Positions 53,063 through 64,000 of a DNA stretch of 64,000 bases are shown here, in pieces; the first letter of the stretch is position 1, and each line of letters opens with the position of its first letter. The notes beneath the pieces are model-generated. The model saw only the letters and a program-made list of their open reading frames with translations, had not been told where the DNA came from and did not search any database. Source of the DNA: Prochilodus magdalenae (lineage: Eukaryota > Chordata > Actinopteri > Characiformes > Prochilodontidae); contig JAMWET010000814.1 in assembly GCA_024036415.1 (NCBI GenBank), positions 539,501 to 603,500 of the forward strand. Direction: 5' to 3'. Position numbers and translations under genes: made by a program.

Positions 53063-56000
53063 ATGGCTGCCCTAGATCGGCGGATTTCTATCCTTGATGA
53101 ATTTGTAGGGCAGAGCTGGAACACTTGGATAGATAAGGCCGACGTTTCCGCACCGGAGGGTGAGTGATGGCTTCTCCCCGAACCCTATCTCGTCCCGACA
53201 GCGCGTCTATCCGCCACAGTAAAACCATTTCTTTAAAACGGACGGGACCCATTCACCCTAAGCCAAACAATAGACCCGCCGGGTCCTAGCGCGGCTTGGG
53301 TTCGCGGTCGGCGCCGCCACCGCCGCCGCACTCGGGGAAAACCTCCCAGGTCCTAGCGCTCAGTTAGCCCCAGTGACAATAAAAACAAAACGACAGCTCG
53401 TCAGAATACGTGTCCGTGTAGGGAAATGGAGGCGGACACGGCTGTGGTGGTTGTGTGTGTTTACGTCTGAATATTTTTAAGTCTAAAGGTTTTAGGATGA
53501 GCTCCATTTGGCTGCTAGCTAACATGCTAACCGAGCTTAGGCGGGTTATGGCAGCTAGCTTAGCAGGCTAAATGAATTGAAGACAACGGGAAGTGAAGGT
53601 GGAGCTCAAGCTCAGGCCAGCAAACTATCATGGCATGTAAGCCACTGAGCTCAATTCCACACTCCTTATCTACTTCCCTGACAGGCACACGGCTGCTTTT
53701 AAACATGGCCTCAAACCTGGTTGTCAGTGGTGTAACAACTCCCAAATGTGAGCTCGGCGAAACCAAAACTGCGTGTTCTGTTTGCATTTCCAGGAACAAA
53801 ACTAAAGGCATCTTCACTCAGTTGCTACATCTGATGCCATTAGCTGGTGTCTCACTGTATCTGACTGCTGAAATCCTGTCCAGACGGATGCCCCCCTTTA
53901 CAACAACATCTTTACGGCTCGCTACCTCAGATAAATCCACATTACACGCGAGTATTGTGGGGGAGATTAGGTATTAGAATAACTAGGCCACTTATTCTGA
54001 AGGGGAAAAAAACACAGGCCACCCAACCCAACCAGCTCAGCCTCTGTTACCACAAGTTACATCCAGCCCTCAGGGATGTGGATGACTGTGGTTAATAACA
54101 CCAGCCTGTTTTTTTTGTTTGTTTTTTTTAAACCAAGAAACAAATGCATCGATTTGTGGGTATGCATATCTTAAATGTGAACGTTCAGATCTGTTTCACG
54201 TGTGTGTGTGTGTGTGTGGTATGTTCCCATTGTGCTTGTGCCATCATGTTTTCTCTGGGTGATCCGGTTTTCTCCTACAATACAAAGACATGCAGTTAGA
54301 TGAGCTGGAGATGCAAAATCGCCCCATAGGTGTGAGCGTATGTGTGAATGTGTATGTCTAGGCGTCTGCCCTGCAGTCGATTGGCAGCCTGTCCAGGACA
54401 TTTTCATGCTTCCCACCCAATGAGTTCAAGGATAGGCTCCATCACCCTTTACAGCCCAGAAGGATGGGCAGATTAGAAGATGAGTAAATTAATTAAATGA
54501 AATTCATTGGCATCATTTGGTGTCTAATGTAAAGTTAGAGCCAGTAAATGATGGAAATACGACACAGCTGACCCTTTTTCATCACCATCCTGCTCCAATA
54601 CTGAACCTGAGACCTGATCAGAGTTAATTGTCTTGTTGAAAGAAAAGGCCTGTTAGGTGAATTTGTTCTTCATCCACATGACATCACTGGTTTGGATGTG
54701 CAGGTTGTTTTTAAGGATGGCAGTCGTTCAAATTATTGACATATCTGAGTCTCTTACCTTTGCAAATGTGAACCACCATGTTAGTGGGATCTGATTGTAA
54801 TGTGAACATAGTGAAATACAGTCTTCTCCATAATTTCATATCCACTGATTGCTCTTTTTAGGGACCACCGGGGAAGAGTGCAGCAAGAATGTGAAGAAAA
54901 GGTTGGAAACCATGACTCTTAGAAAAGAGGGTGAGTGACCATCACCATCTGTCTCCCAGTTACAGCACCACACAGATGCAGGTCCTGCCTCCCATTGAGG
55001 TCCCATTGAAGCAGATTTCTTGGGATTGACGTAAACGTTCAGGCAAGTGCATACTAAATGTCTTCCTGTTCACAGACATGTGCATATATGGACACTGCCC
55101 AGCGCAGGATGAGTTCTACCTGGTGGTGTGCAGCCACTGTGGGCAAGTGGTGAAGCCGCAAGCTTTTGAGAAGCACTGTGAGCGACGCCATGGTCCCCTC
55201 AGCAAGCTCTGTGGTGCCCACTCTTCCCTTTCAGCTACTCTGTCACATTGGCCACAACAGGGGCGGCCACCCACCCAGCACAGTGGTCTTCATGAGGGCA
55301 GGGATGGAAAGCAGCAAGGGGCTGGACCCCCTCGAGTTCCACCACTGCATCCTCCCATCCACAAAGCTCCCAAAGCCCAGAAGGATGGAACCAGGTGAGG
55401 GGAGGTTTATGCTTTAGTTCTGCTTTGAGAAGGGTAGTTAATTTTTATCGTCTCATTTATTTAGATATGTGAACTATGTGATCTAACGCTCTGGTACTTT
55501 CACTCTTGTTAAACATCCAGTAGAAACGTTCACAGTGTATCCAGCTATAACTGCAGCATCATTTTTGAACAGTGATAGAGAGTATCAATATGTATTTCAA
55601 GTTTCAGGTTTATTTGTCATTTGGACAACATCTCAGAACATTTATGCGTTTAAATGCTTGTGGTGAGGCTCAGGTTAATACTGTGCAGCAGGGCTGCATT
55701 AATGTAGATGTAAAAAGAAATATATTAATAAAAACAAAATTCACAAAATATAAAAAAAAAACCCCAGAAAATACAGAGACAAGATAGTTCTGTGTAGAAA
55801 TTGTCTGTTATGTACAATATATTAGACACGGTTGATCTGAGAGAGCAAATATATATACATATATGTATGTGTATAGATAGATAGATAGATGGGTACTTTA
55901 TTGATCCCTGAGGGAAATTCAAGGCATCCATTAGCAGATATACAAACTACACAGAAGTAACAAGAGAAGCTCAAGATACAAGATGTAGTCAGTATATACT

Positions 56001-57417
56001 CATACAAGAAGCTCCAGTTTCTTTTGTCCAATTTGGACGTTCACTCATAAGCAGCGAAGGACGGGACTTCTGGCCACATCAGTTCTGTCCCAGTCATTAT
56101 AAAACTTGAATAGGAAAGTAGCATGATAAATGAGACAGTAATGTTACAAAATAACGAAATCATGCAACCCTACGTGTGGCTTCAGGAGCAGATGGCTTCC
56201 AAATGTGACACCACCACAGTTTCCTGAAATCGAACCACAGGCTACAGATTTCAGGTTGACCAGAGATCAGTTATTCTCTGTTACTTAACCAAAAGTACCA
56301 AAATTGCCAAACAAAGCTCATAAACTGAGGAATCTTCAGCGTGACTACTCTCACATGACTAGATGACTTGCATCCTAATTTAAAAGTACTTACTTGCATC
56401 ATTAAATGTAGTTACTAAACATTAAACATGGTAGGTAATAAGTTTAGTCACTAAATAACTTGAGTTATTAGGAGTAATTACTGGATAAAAATGATATTAA
56501 TTAATAATAACTGAATTATAAAGAAGTCTAAGGTATTATTTAGTTTACTCAAGCATCCCTTAGAGCAGCAGTTCTGATACATGCTAGTCTAAGGCCCCCT
56601 TCCTGGATAGTGTCAAGTGGTACTGTGCACCCTTTCATCTACCGGCCACCCTGACATTGCTTTCAGTTAGCTCACCACAGCCCCCAATGGGAGAGCCGCG
56701 GCTGTGGCGAGTCATTGGCATTGGTCGTGAACACTCATGTACTAGTGTAGCGTAAATCCGAATCGGTTCTTATAAACGTTCTTTTGTGTCTTTGTATTTT
56801 GCAGCATTTTGCAGCTGGATAAGTTCTCCCATGGGAGCCCTACGTCATCTCCATATTTGTGCACCCCACCTCCTCGAGACCCACCGTGGCATCCGGGGTC
56901 CACGCCACCCAAAAAGCCCCCTCCTTCGGAGAAGCCACTGCCGAAAGTGACGGACGCGCACAAGCCTCTGCCTGGGCCCAGGACATACAGCAGAACTTAC
57001 AAAAAAGTCCCCAGTATGACCTTTTCTTTGTGCTTAGGGAAATGGCCGTTACTGGCTGAAATAAACAGGTACAGATGTAAAGCTGCATTTATCAGATCAG
57101 ACTTCACTGTTTCTTTCATTTCTTTATTTTTCCAGAGAAGGAATGCGACTTGGATAAGCACTGTGGAGTGCTTGATCCTGAAAGAAAAAAACTCTGCACT
57201 AGGCTCCTTACGTGTAACGTAAGTACAAACTGAGGAAACATGACAGATAGATTCACATAAAAGCTGCATATCACAGCTGTCCCAAGAAAACACGTACCCC
57301 CATTTTTGTTGATTTTTCTTTTATGCATCATTTGAACACAACACCAGTCGTTTGTGCAATGCCTCTCTATGGAGACAACACTATCTCTCTGTCTCTATCT
57401 CTCTCTCTCTCTCTCTA

Positions 57418-57512
<95 letters not shown>

Positions 57513-57530
57513 CTATATATATATATATAT

Positions 57531-57590
<60 letters not shown>

Positions 57591-57600
57591 CTCTCTATAT

Positions 57601-57666
<66 letters not shown>

Positions 57667-57692
57667 ATCTCTCTCTTTATATCTCTCTCTCT

Positions 57693-57725
<33 letters not shown>

Positions 57726-57998
57726 CATCTCACTCTATATATATCTCTCTCTATATATATATATTTCTCTCTCTCTCTCTCTTTCCATCTCTATATCTAT
57801 CTCTCTCTCTCCATCTCTCTCTCTCTATCTCCATCTCCATCTCCATCTCTCTCTCTCTATATATCTCTCTACATCTCTCTCTCTATATATCTCTCTCCAT
57901 CTCTCACTATCTCTCTCCATCTCTCACTATCTCTCTCTCTCTATCTCCATCTCTATCTCCATCTCTCTCTCTTTCTTTCTCTCTCTCTCTCTCTCTCT

Positions 57999-58031
<33 letters not shown>

Positions 58032-58239
58032 CCCATCTCTCTCTCTCTATATCTCTCTATATCTCTCTCCATCTCTCTCTCTCTATATCTCTCTCCATCT
58101 CTCTCTCTATATCTCTCTCCATCTCTCTCTCTCTATATCTCTCTCCATCTCTCTCTCTCACTATCTCTCTCCATCTCTCACTATCTCTCTCTCTATCTCC
58201 ATCTCTATCTCTCTCCATCTCTCACTATCTCTCTCTCTA

Positions 58240-58331
<92 letters not shown>

Positions 58332-58549
58332 CATCTCTCTCTCTATATCTCTCTCCATCTCTCTCTCTCTATATCTCTCTACATCTCTCTCTCTCTATAT
58401 CTCACTCCATCTCTCTCTCTATATATCTCTCTCCATCTCTCTCTCTATCTCTCTCCATCTCTCTCTCTCTCTATCTCTCTCCATCTCTCACTATCTATAT
58501 CTCTCTCCATCTCTCACTAGCTGTCTCTATATCTCTTTCTTTCTTTCTT

Positions 58550-58608
<59 letters not shown>

Positions 58609-61600
58609 ATATTTAATTGAATACGTATATACATGACAGTAGGCTGCAGCTTCAGAACGGGTTCTTTAAGCAGAGATGGGAAAAGTGTATTATTCCTGTA
58701 TAAACCTTGTTGACCTCTGGAATATGGTGTCGGGTAATATTTCTTATCCTACAGGAAGTTAAACTCTTTAAAAGACCTAAGATCTTCTGCTTGATGTCTC
58801 ATGTTCTTTAGATTCACTCTATCCACCAGCGCAGGCAGGTGGTGGGGAGGAGTAAGAGCTTTGACCAGTTGGTTTTGGAACTGAAGATGAGCTCTAAGGC
58901 GCGGGAGCGGGCTCCTCCTGTGATTAGAGATGTGCCTGAAGAAAGTTCTCCCAGTCCTCAGGCCCCCACAGGCGATCCGGTGCCCCAGCCCTGCAGGCGC
59001 CAGATAACTAACTATGTTTCTCTCAGGTTTGTGTGTACGCATGTACGTATGTATCTGTCTTTTTTTTTTAAATTTCAATACGTTTACAGTTCAGGGCATT
59101 AATAATGAATATATATGTACTTGTTTGTGCATGTGTGGTAGGTCCAGAACTCCATCAGAGAGTGGGGTAGAGGTGGAGGAGCGAGGGCTGTGCTTTGAAG
59201 AGGGAGAAAGTGTGACAGCCCAATGCCCTCCACCATATTCAGGCTCTCTCTCTAGCGAGGAAAGTGACGATGAAAACCAGGAAGAATTTACGGATCTACC
59301 CACCAGCACATGCCACCCCAAACCTCTGGGGGTGAGCTGGTCACTTTGTTCTATTGTCTTATATAACCTTGAACAGTAAATGACATGAATCAGCAGCTAA
59401 TTGTTGTGACAGTTCAGATGTAGTGTTCCTCCATTAGCAGTGCTGCAGTACTGCATGCATTGGTCCTAATCAATTTTAATAACGTCCCTCTTTGTGCTTC
59501 CTCTCCACAGCTGTGCACTTTCGGCGCACGTGTGCTGGGATGTAGCGTGTTGGCGTTCGACCGCAGGCTCTTCCACCTGCGCTCTGCGCTCAGTGCCATG
59601 GTGGAGCACCATCTCAGCGCCCACCTGTGGAAGTGAGTCAGCCAGCTGCACCAAATGGCTGCCATGTTATGTGAAGCTTCAGGAAATAGACTGTCTGTGA
59701 AAATGAGTAATCGGTTGTAAGATTGAGGTCGACCATTTATCCGTGTTAATGGTTTGTTAGTACCAAAGACATGTATACAGTGTTATGCAAAGGTTTAAAC
59801 ATCCACAGTCCACACTATTGTTGATTAACACTGTCTTTACAGGGAACCAAATGTAGTGCGCCGTTTCTGTTGATTTCCTGAGTTCAACATGCTGGGGGTG
59901 AAAAAATAAATCTAAAATGTGCACAGGCCACGTTTTACCCCCTTCCAGTATATGTTAAATTCAGCAAATAAACAGTAACTGTAGATTATGATTAGGATTA
60001 TGTACTATGTATTCAATTTGACCAGAGGTGCCCAAACTTTTGCATATGACTGTGATGTTAATACGGGCGATAAAGTAATAGTTTGCCTCTGAATTCAAAG
60101 GTATTTAATCAACCATGGCATGTTTAGAGCCCAAAATGTCCTTTTTATTAAACCAACAATTTTCACATTATTATGACCACTTCCTGCTTTCCATGACTGC
60201 AGTGTGTGGCTTATGAAGGAAGTCATGTTTTCATGGCCCTCTCTGGACACTCTCAATCGTCCATCCTTGCAGATCCCATACGCTTGTACATGCTGATTGG
60301 GTTCCTTGGGGCAGATGGAATCTTCCAGCAAGACAGTGCGACATGTGACACGGCTAGAAGTGTCTACGTTGGTTGGAAGAGCATGACCAAGACTTCCAAA
60401 TACTACACTGGCCCCCTAATTCCCCTGACTTGAACCCAGTTGAGGGTCCCTAGAACCACCTTGAGTGTCATGTTCACTTTATGGATCCTTCCATAAAGTG
60501 TGCCTCCAGCAGCTGTGGGATGCACTGCAGTCAGCATGGCTCCAGATACCTGTGGCAACCTACCAGGACCTTATGGAGTCACTCTCAGCGCTTTTAGCTG
60601 CTGTCCGTGCTGCACGCTGCGATTGCTCTGTGGTGGTTATAATAATGTGACTGTATTTCAAAACTTTCACAAGCAGTGTTAACATGTTACATAAAACTCT
60701 TTAACTATGGGTGATGGTTTAAGTTTTAATTGCACAGTGCTGTTTGGTAAGGATAAGCCTCCATTGCATGTTAGTAACTTTAACCATACAGCTTTAGTGA
60801 AAACCAAAAGAAGGAAAGGGGGAAAGAAGAAGGGGGAAAGGACTATTGTGACCATATCCATGTTTTTCCTCAAGTTCTTCTTTTTCTCCATAGGAAAATC
60901 CCTCAGGTGTCCGAGCTGCGCTCTCATCACTCTCCATTAGCCTTCACATCTTCTTCTCAACCCCACAACGCTGTACGCAGCCCACCTAGTAGAGTCCCTG
61001 CCCCCAGTGCCTCCTCTCTAAAGACTAGCTCCTCCTCTGTCCCCAGACGTCCCCTTGGGGACACCAGCACCTCAGGACAATCAGAGCCCAGGGCCTCAAA
61101 CTCAACACCCCCTTCCAAAACCCCGACCAAAGCCCCCGAGGCCTCTGGCCCCGGCCGACCTCGGAACTCTGCCAGCCGCCCATGCAAGCAAACTCTGGAG
61201 GCAAGGCTCGGGCAGCTGCAGGACGGCCCCACGGCCAGAAAACGCAAGAAGTCTCCTCCGCAGGAAGAAGACTCAACGGGCCAGAACAGGAGCTCCTCTG
61301 GCCCGAAAGATCGACAACCTTCCTCAGCCAGACCATCCCTCTCCCCATCTCACGGACCAGTTAATGGTGTCTTTTCGGCAGGCAGTAAGCCACAGTCCCA
61401 GTTGCACGTTTCTGAGCTGCAGGGCATGGTCAAGCGAAGCCCCACCCTTATCCCTTCCCACATGTCTCCCCCCTCCCCCTCAGAATTCTCCTCTAATGAT
61501 GGTGGAGGTTCCTCAGGGCTGCACCGGAAGGCTCTCGCCCATGAGCACAAAGGGCCCAGCAGGAAACGCAAGACCAGCGGTGCCTCTTCCCCAGAGCCTC

Positions 61601-61749
61601 CCTCACGCTATCCCAAACCCAACAGCCTGTCCTCCTCCCACTCCCCCTCCAGCCTCTTCTCCTGGAGGAGAGACAGCAAGACAAGGCCAGTCTCGCTCAG
61701 TATGGAGAAGAAACTGGATGCACAGAAGGTGGGCTCATCAGGACACTAA
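53063..61749 (+). CDS. atxn7l2: Ataxin-7-like protein 2, 9 coding exons, 719 aa
   Basis: Nuclear ataxin-7 paralogue. ATXN7 anchors the deubiquitinase module of SAGA; by homology this protein may do the same. Exons: 53063-53159, 54862-54930, 55076-55394, 56805-57013, 57136-57218, 58812-59026, 59142-59331, 59511-59632, 60894-61749. Phases fit throughout; 719 aa against 722 in human. The N-terminus [19 protein letters not shown] matches human MAALERRVPSLDDFAGQSW. A C2H2-like finger, C74-x2-C77-x11-H89-x4-H94, lies within the conserved [20 protein letters not shown]. The SCA7 zinc motif is C241-x10-C252-x5-C258-x2-H261 in [21 protein letters not shown]. The second conserved block [10 protein letters not shown] to [17 protein letters not shown] is in exon 8. 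The last exon is a 284-residue Ser/Pro-rich disordered tail with basic RKRK-type motifs. No polyglutamine tract is present. Confidence 0.95.
55878..55960. mobile_element. 3' end of a teleost non-LTR retroelement (in atxn7l2 intron 3)
   Basis: GATAGATAGATAGATGGGTA leads into CTTTATTGATCCCTGAGGGA and AATTCAAGGCATCC. The TACTTTATTGATCCC word next to a GATA/GATG microsatellite is a hallmark of widely dispersed fish LINE 3' ends. Length and clade are uncertain. Confidence 0.6.
57268..57345. mobile_element. Half copy of the long-TIR MITE
   Basis: ATATCACAGCTGTCCCAAGA, then AACACGTACCCCCATTTTTG and TTGATTTTTCTTTTATGC, match the left half of copy 2 (42673). The right half is absent, replaced by the CT array that starts at 57381. 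Confidence 0.65.
57381..58606. repeat. 1.2-kb CT-rich compound microsatellite with AT islands (atxn7l2 intron 5)
   Basis: Long (CT)n runs are interrupted by AT runs (57487-57598) and by recurring CCAT and TATAT punctuation, giving repeated words such as CTCTCTCCATCTCTCTCTCT. The plus strand is nearly pure pyrimidine outside the AT islands. The block fills most of the 1,593-bp intron between exons 5 and 6. Long open frames read through it are an artefact of the repeat. Confidence 0.97.
60150..60650 (+). mobile_element. Tc1-like transposon fragment (family 3, in atxn7l2 intron 8)
   Basis: Frames show [14 protein letters not shown], then a [17 protein letters not shown] catalytic end in the next frame, then [16 protein letters not shown] and [10 protein letters not shown]. 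This is the C-terminal third of a Tc1 transposase. Frameshifts and the loss of the N-terminal two thirds make it dead. Confidence 0.85.
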
Positions 61750-62799
61750 ACAGTTTTTCTCCCTCTTGAGGGATTAAAGCTGTACCTTGTAGACCACCAC
61801 AGAAATAGGAACGCTTCCGTGACCAAATGAAAATTGATCAAATATACAATTCCAAATGTACAGTGCTTCTTTAGTTTTGCAATTGTACTACAGTGTAGCT
61901 AAGGTAGCTAACAAGTAATGGAAGTCTAAGGAAGCAATCTGTGATATATTTAGTTTAGAACGTTTTAAAATGAACTGAAATTATGAACAGGATGTGAACA
62001 TATTACAGTTTTTACAGAGATGTCTGACAAGATGCTAATCAGCTAGCCCGTCCTGTCCTATCTCATAATTACGGATGCACCGAATGTTCAGCAACTGAAA
62101 TTATTTGGCTAAAAATGGTGATAAAATCACTTCCAGTATTTAGAAGAGTAACTAATACCAAACAATGAGGGTGCATTTTCTAATCTCCTTTCAATCATGT
62201 TTACGTTTCTGCTCTGTGTTAGATCATTTAAGGACAGGTAGTCAAAGAAAGGAAGAGTAAACGCAATGACGACTACAGCTCCTAGCAAGCGACTGCTGCC
62301 ACCCACTCCTGGCAAGCATCCACACTTAGCCTTGAACAAAAGAAGTGACATAAATAGAAGCATAACGAGAGTTACCATTGGCGCAGCTTTACATCTCTGG
62401 TGATGCTCTTGCTGAGTAAAGGAAAGGAGTTTGATGCTGAACTTGCTTTGAGAAGGAGAGACTGTACATTTCTTACGATAAGGGAAGACACCACAACCGG
62501 CTGGTAATATGTTGCCCCCTATTGTTTAGAGTATGAAATTAACATCATCCTGTCATCTTACATGTTGCTCCTTTAAGGCATCGTGTACTTTCCTCAAACC
62601 ACAGCGAGGAGCTAAGGGTAGTATCTCAATAGATCAGCTAATGATTGTGCAGCTGAAAAACGTCTAAGAATGTCAGTGAATTGGAACAGTTTTCCCCAAC
62701 GCTAGTCCAGGAAAGCGAAGTATCCAGTAAGCTCCCAGCCCCTTACCTAACTTTAATTCTTCTGATCCAGCCAATCAGGGACTTGTAAAGAGGCGTACG
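61750..62799 (+). other. atxn7l2: atxn7l2 3' UTR and flank
   Basis: The first poly(A)-like hexamer is ATTAAA at 61773-61778, 24 bases after the stop. No AATAAA is obvious in the following kilobase, so the true 3' end is unresolved and may lie in or beyond the minisatellite. No other gene is seen. Confidence 0.4.
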
Positions 62800-63665
62800 T
62801 TCAGATATACAGGATATACAGTAAAGTGTCTGAGAGTGTCCAGGAGTTTAGGTGTACAGTATATACAGTAAAGTTTCTGAGAGTGTCCAGGAGTTCAGAT
62901 ATACAGGATATACAGTAAAGTATCTGAGTGTCCAGGAGTTCAGATATACAGGATATACAGTAAAGTGTCTAAGAGTGTCCAGGAGTTCAGGTGTACAGTA
63001 TATACTGTAAAGTTTCTGAGAGTGTCCAGGAGTTCAGATGTACAGTATATACAGTAAAGTTTCTGAGAGTGTCCAGGAGTTCAGATATACAGGATATACA
63101 GTAACGTGTCTGAGAGTGTCCAGGAGTTCAGGTGTACAGTATATACAGTAAAGTGTCTGAGAGTGTCCAGGAGTTCAGATGTACAGTATATACTGTAAAG
63201 TGTCTGAGAGTGTCCAGGAGTTCAGATATACAGGATATACAGTAACGTGTCTGAGAGTGTCCAGGAGTTCAGGTGTACAGTATATACAGTAAAGTGTCTG
63301 AGAGTGTCCAGGAGTTCAGGTATACAGTAAAGTTTCTGAGAGTGTCCAGGAGTTCAGGTATACAGTAAAGTGTCTGAGAGTGTCCAGGAGTTCAGATATA
63401 CAGGATATACAGTAAAGTGTCTGAGAGTGTCCAGGAGTTCAGATGTACAGTATATACAGTAAAGTGTCTGAGAGTGTCCAGGAGTTCAGGTATACAGTAA
63501 AGTGTCTGAGAGTGTCCAGGAGTTCAGGTATACAGTAAAGTGTCTGAGAGTGTCCAGGAGTTCAGATGTACAGTATATACAGTAAAGTGTCTGAGAGTGT
63601 CCAGGAGTTCAGGTATACAGTAAAGTGTCTGAGAGTGTCCAGGAGTTCCGGTGTACAGTATATAC
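62800..63665. repeat. Minisatellite, about 19 copies of 47-bp and 38-bp units
   Basis: Each unit carries GTGTCCAGGAGTTCAG followed by a TATACAG(GA/TA)TATACAG segment and TAAAGTGTCTGAGA. Two length classes differ by loss of one TATACAG-type half. Subtypes are distinguished by AGATATACAGGAT, GGTGTACAGTAT and AGATGTACAGTAT, and by GTTTCTG against GTGTCTG. These subtypes are interspersed and not blocked. Confidence 0.97.
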
Positions 63666-64000
63666 AGGTATAGTATATAGACAAGGTATAGCAGGTATAT
63701 GTTGGTGGAACTAGGGTCTACAGGTAGGTAGCTCTCCAGGACTAGCTTTAGGTAAAGATGGACCGATGTGGCCTGAAAACGTATTGTAGGCTGTGCAGCC
63801 TGACTCACTGTAGCGCAGGGACACCAAAACAAAAGACTTGCACGTAGCGCAGCTTTAAATACGTGTTGATATGCAGATTCAGTCTATTGTTCTCATCTGT
63901 TGTTTTTCTCAGCCCGTTTAATGATTTTGTATAATCATTATTATCCTTTGTTTAGTTCAGCAATGTATACAGTAGAAAAGGTTGCCCTTAATTATCAGCT
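63666..64000. other. Right edge of window, no feature recognised
   Basis: Single-copy-looking sequence after the minisatellite. No exon is supported before the window ends. Confidence 0.4.

Noticed and set aside
57352..58620. Longest open frame in the window, over 400 codons of Ser-Leu-Ile repeats
   Set aside because: It is the translation of a CT/AT microsatellite in an intron. All frames of such a repeat are open, so length carries no information.
61055..61777. 240-codon Pro-rich frame overlapping atxn7l2 exon 9
   Set aside because: It is the +1 shadow of the Ser/Pro-rich last exon. The accepted frame joins exon 8 in phase and continues the human-like WKKIP sequence.
62800..63665. CRISPR-like array of regular repeats
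   Set aside because: The repeats are adjacent and have no unique spacers; the host is a vertebrate. It is a minisatellite.

Overview
This window is nuclear DNA of a ray-finned (teleost) fish. The genes are vertebrate and spliced with GT-AG introns of tens to a few thousand bases. The gaps are full of simple repeats and of decayed Tc1-like, hAT, MITE, tRNA-SINE and LINE copies typical of teleosts. No operon, CRISPR array, viral genome or tRNA gene is visible. I could not place the species below teleost.

Five protein genes could be rebuilt from start to stop with every intron phase matching. In order: nfya (minus, 9 coding exons, 345 aa, 3947-11123), a CCAAT-box binding transcription factor subunit; ngrn (plus, 3 exons, 305 aa, 14246-16924), neugrin; sort1 (minus, 20 exons, 814 aa, 20860-36231), the sorting receptor sortilin; sypl2-like (plus, 5 exons, 235 aa, 41081-45799), a four-span synaptophysin-family membrane protein; atxn7l2 (plus, 9 exons, 719 aa, 53063-61749), an ataxin-7-like protein related to a SAGA subunit. 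nfya and ngrn are head to head across a CpG-rich, CCAAT-bearing region near 12 kb. ngrn and sort1 converge. sort1 and sypl2 diverge across about 4.6 kb. sypl2 and atxn7l2 are in tandem.

The block sort1-sypl2-atxn7l2 matches human 1p13.3, but PSMA5, which lies between SORT1 and SYPL2 in human, is not seen here. nfya and ngrn are on other chromosomes in human. The genes share no evident pathway, so this is a chromosomal neighbourhood and not a functional cluster.

The repeat content is the unusual part: a composite element with an internal 231-bp tandem array at two sites 37 kb apart; a 1,025-bp hAT copy with a perfect 8-bp target duplication; a long-TIR MITE in at least three copies plus a fragment; several copies of one Tc1-like family plus fragments of two others; two tRNA-type SINEs; a 129-bp TC array beside the sort1 promoter; a 1.2-kb CT/AT block inside the intron that splits the SCA7 zinc motif of atxn7l2; and a roughly 19-copy minisatellite downstream of atxn7l2. 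I saw no clearly new biological system. The best leads are a possible retained-intron switch at the sortilin tail, the shared nfya/ngrn promoter, and the composite satellite element.
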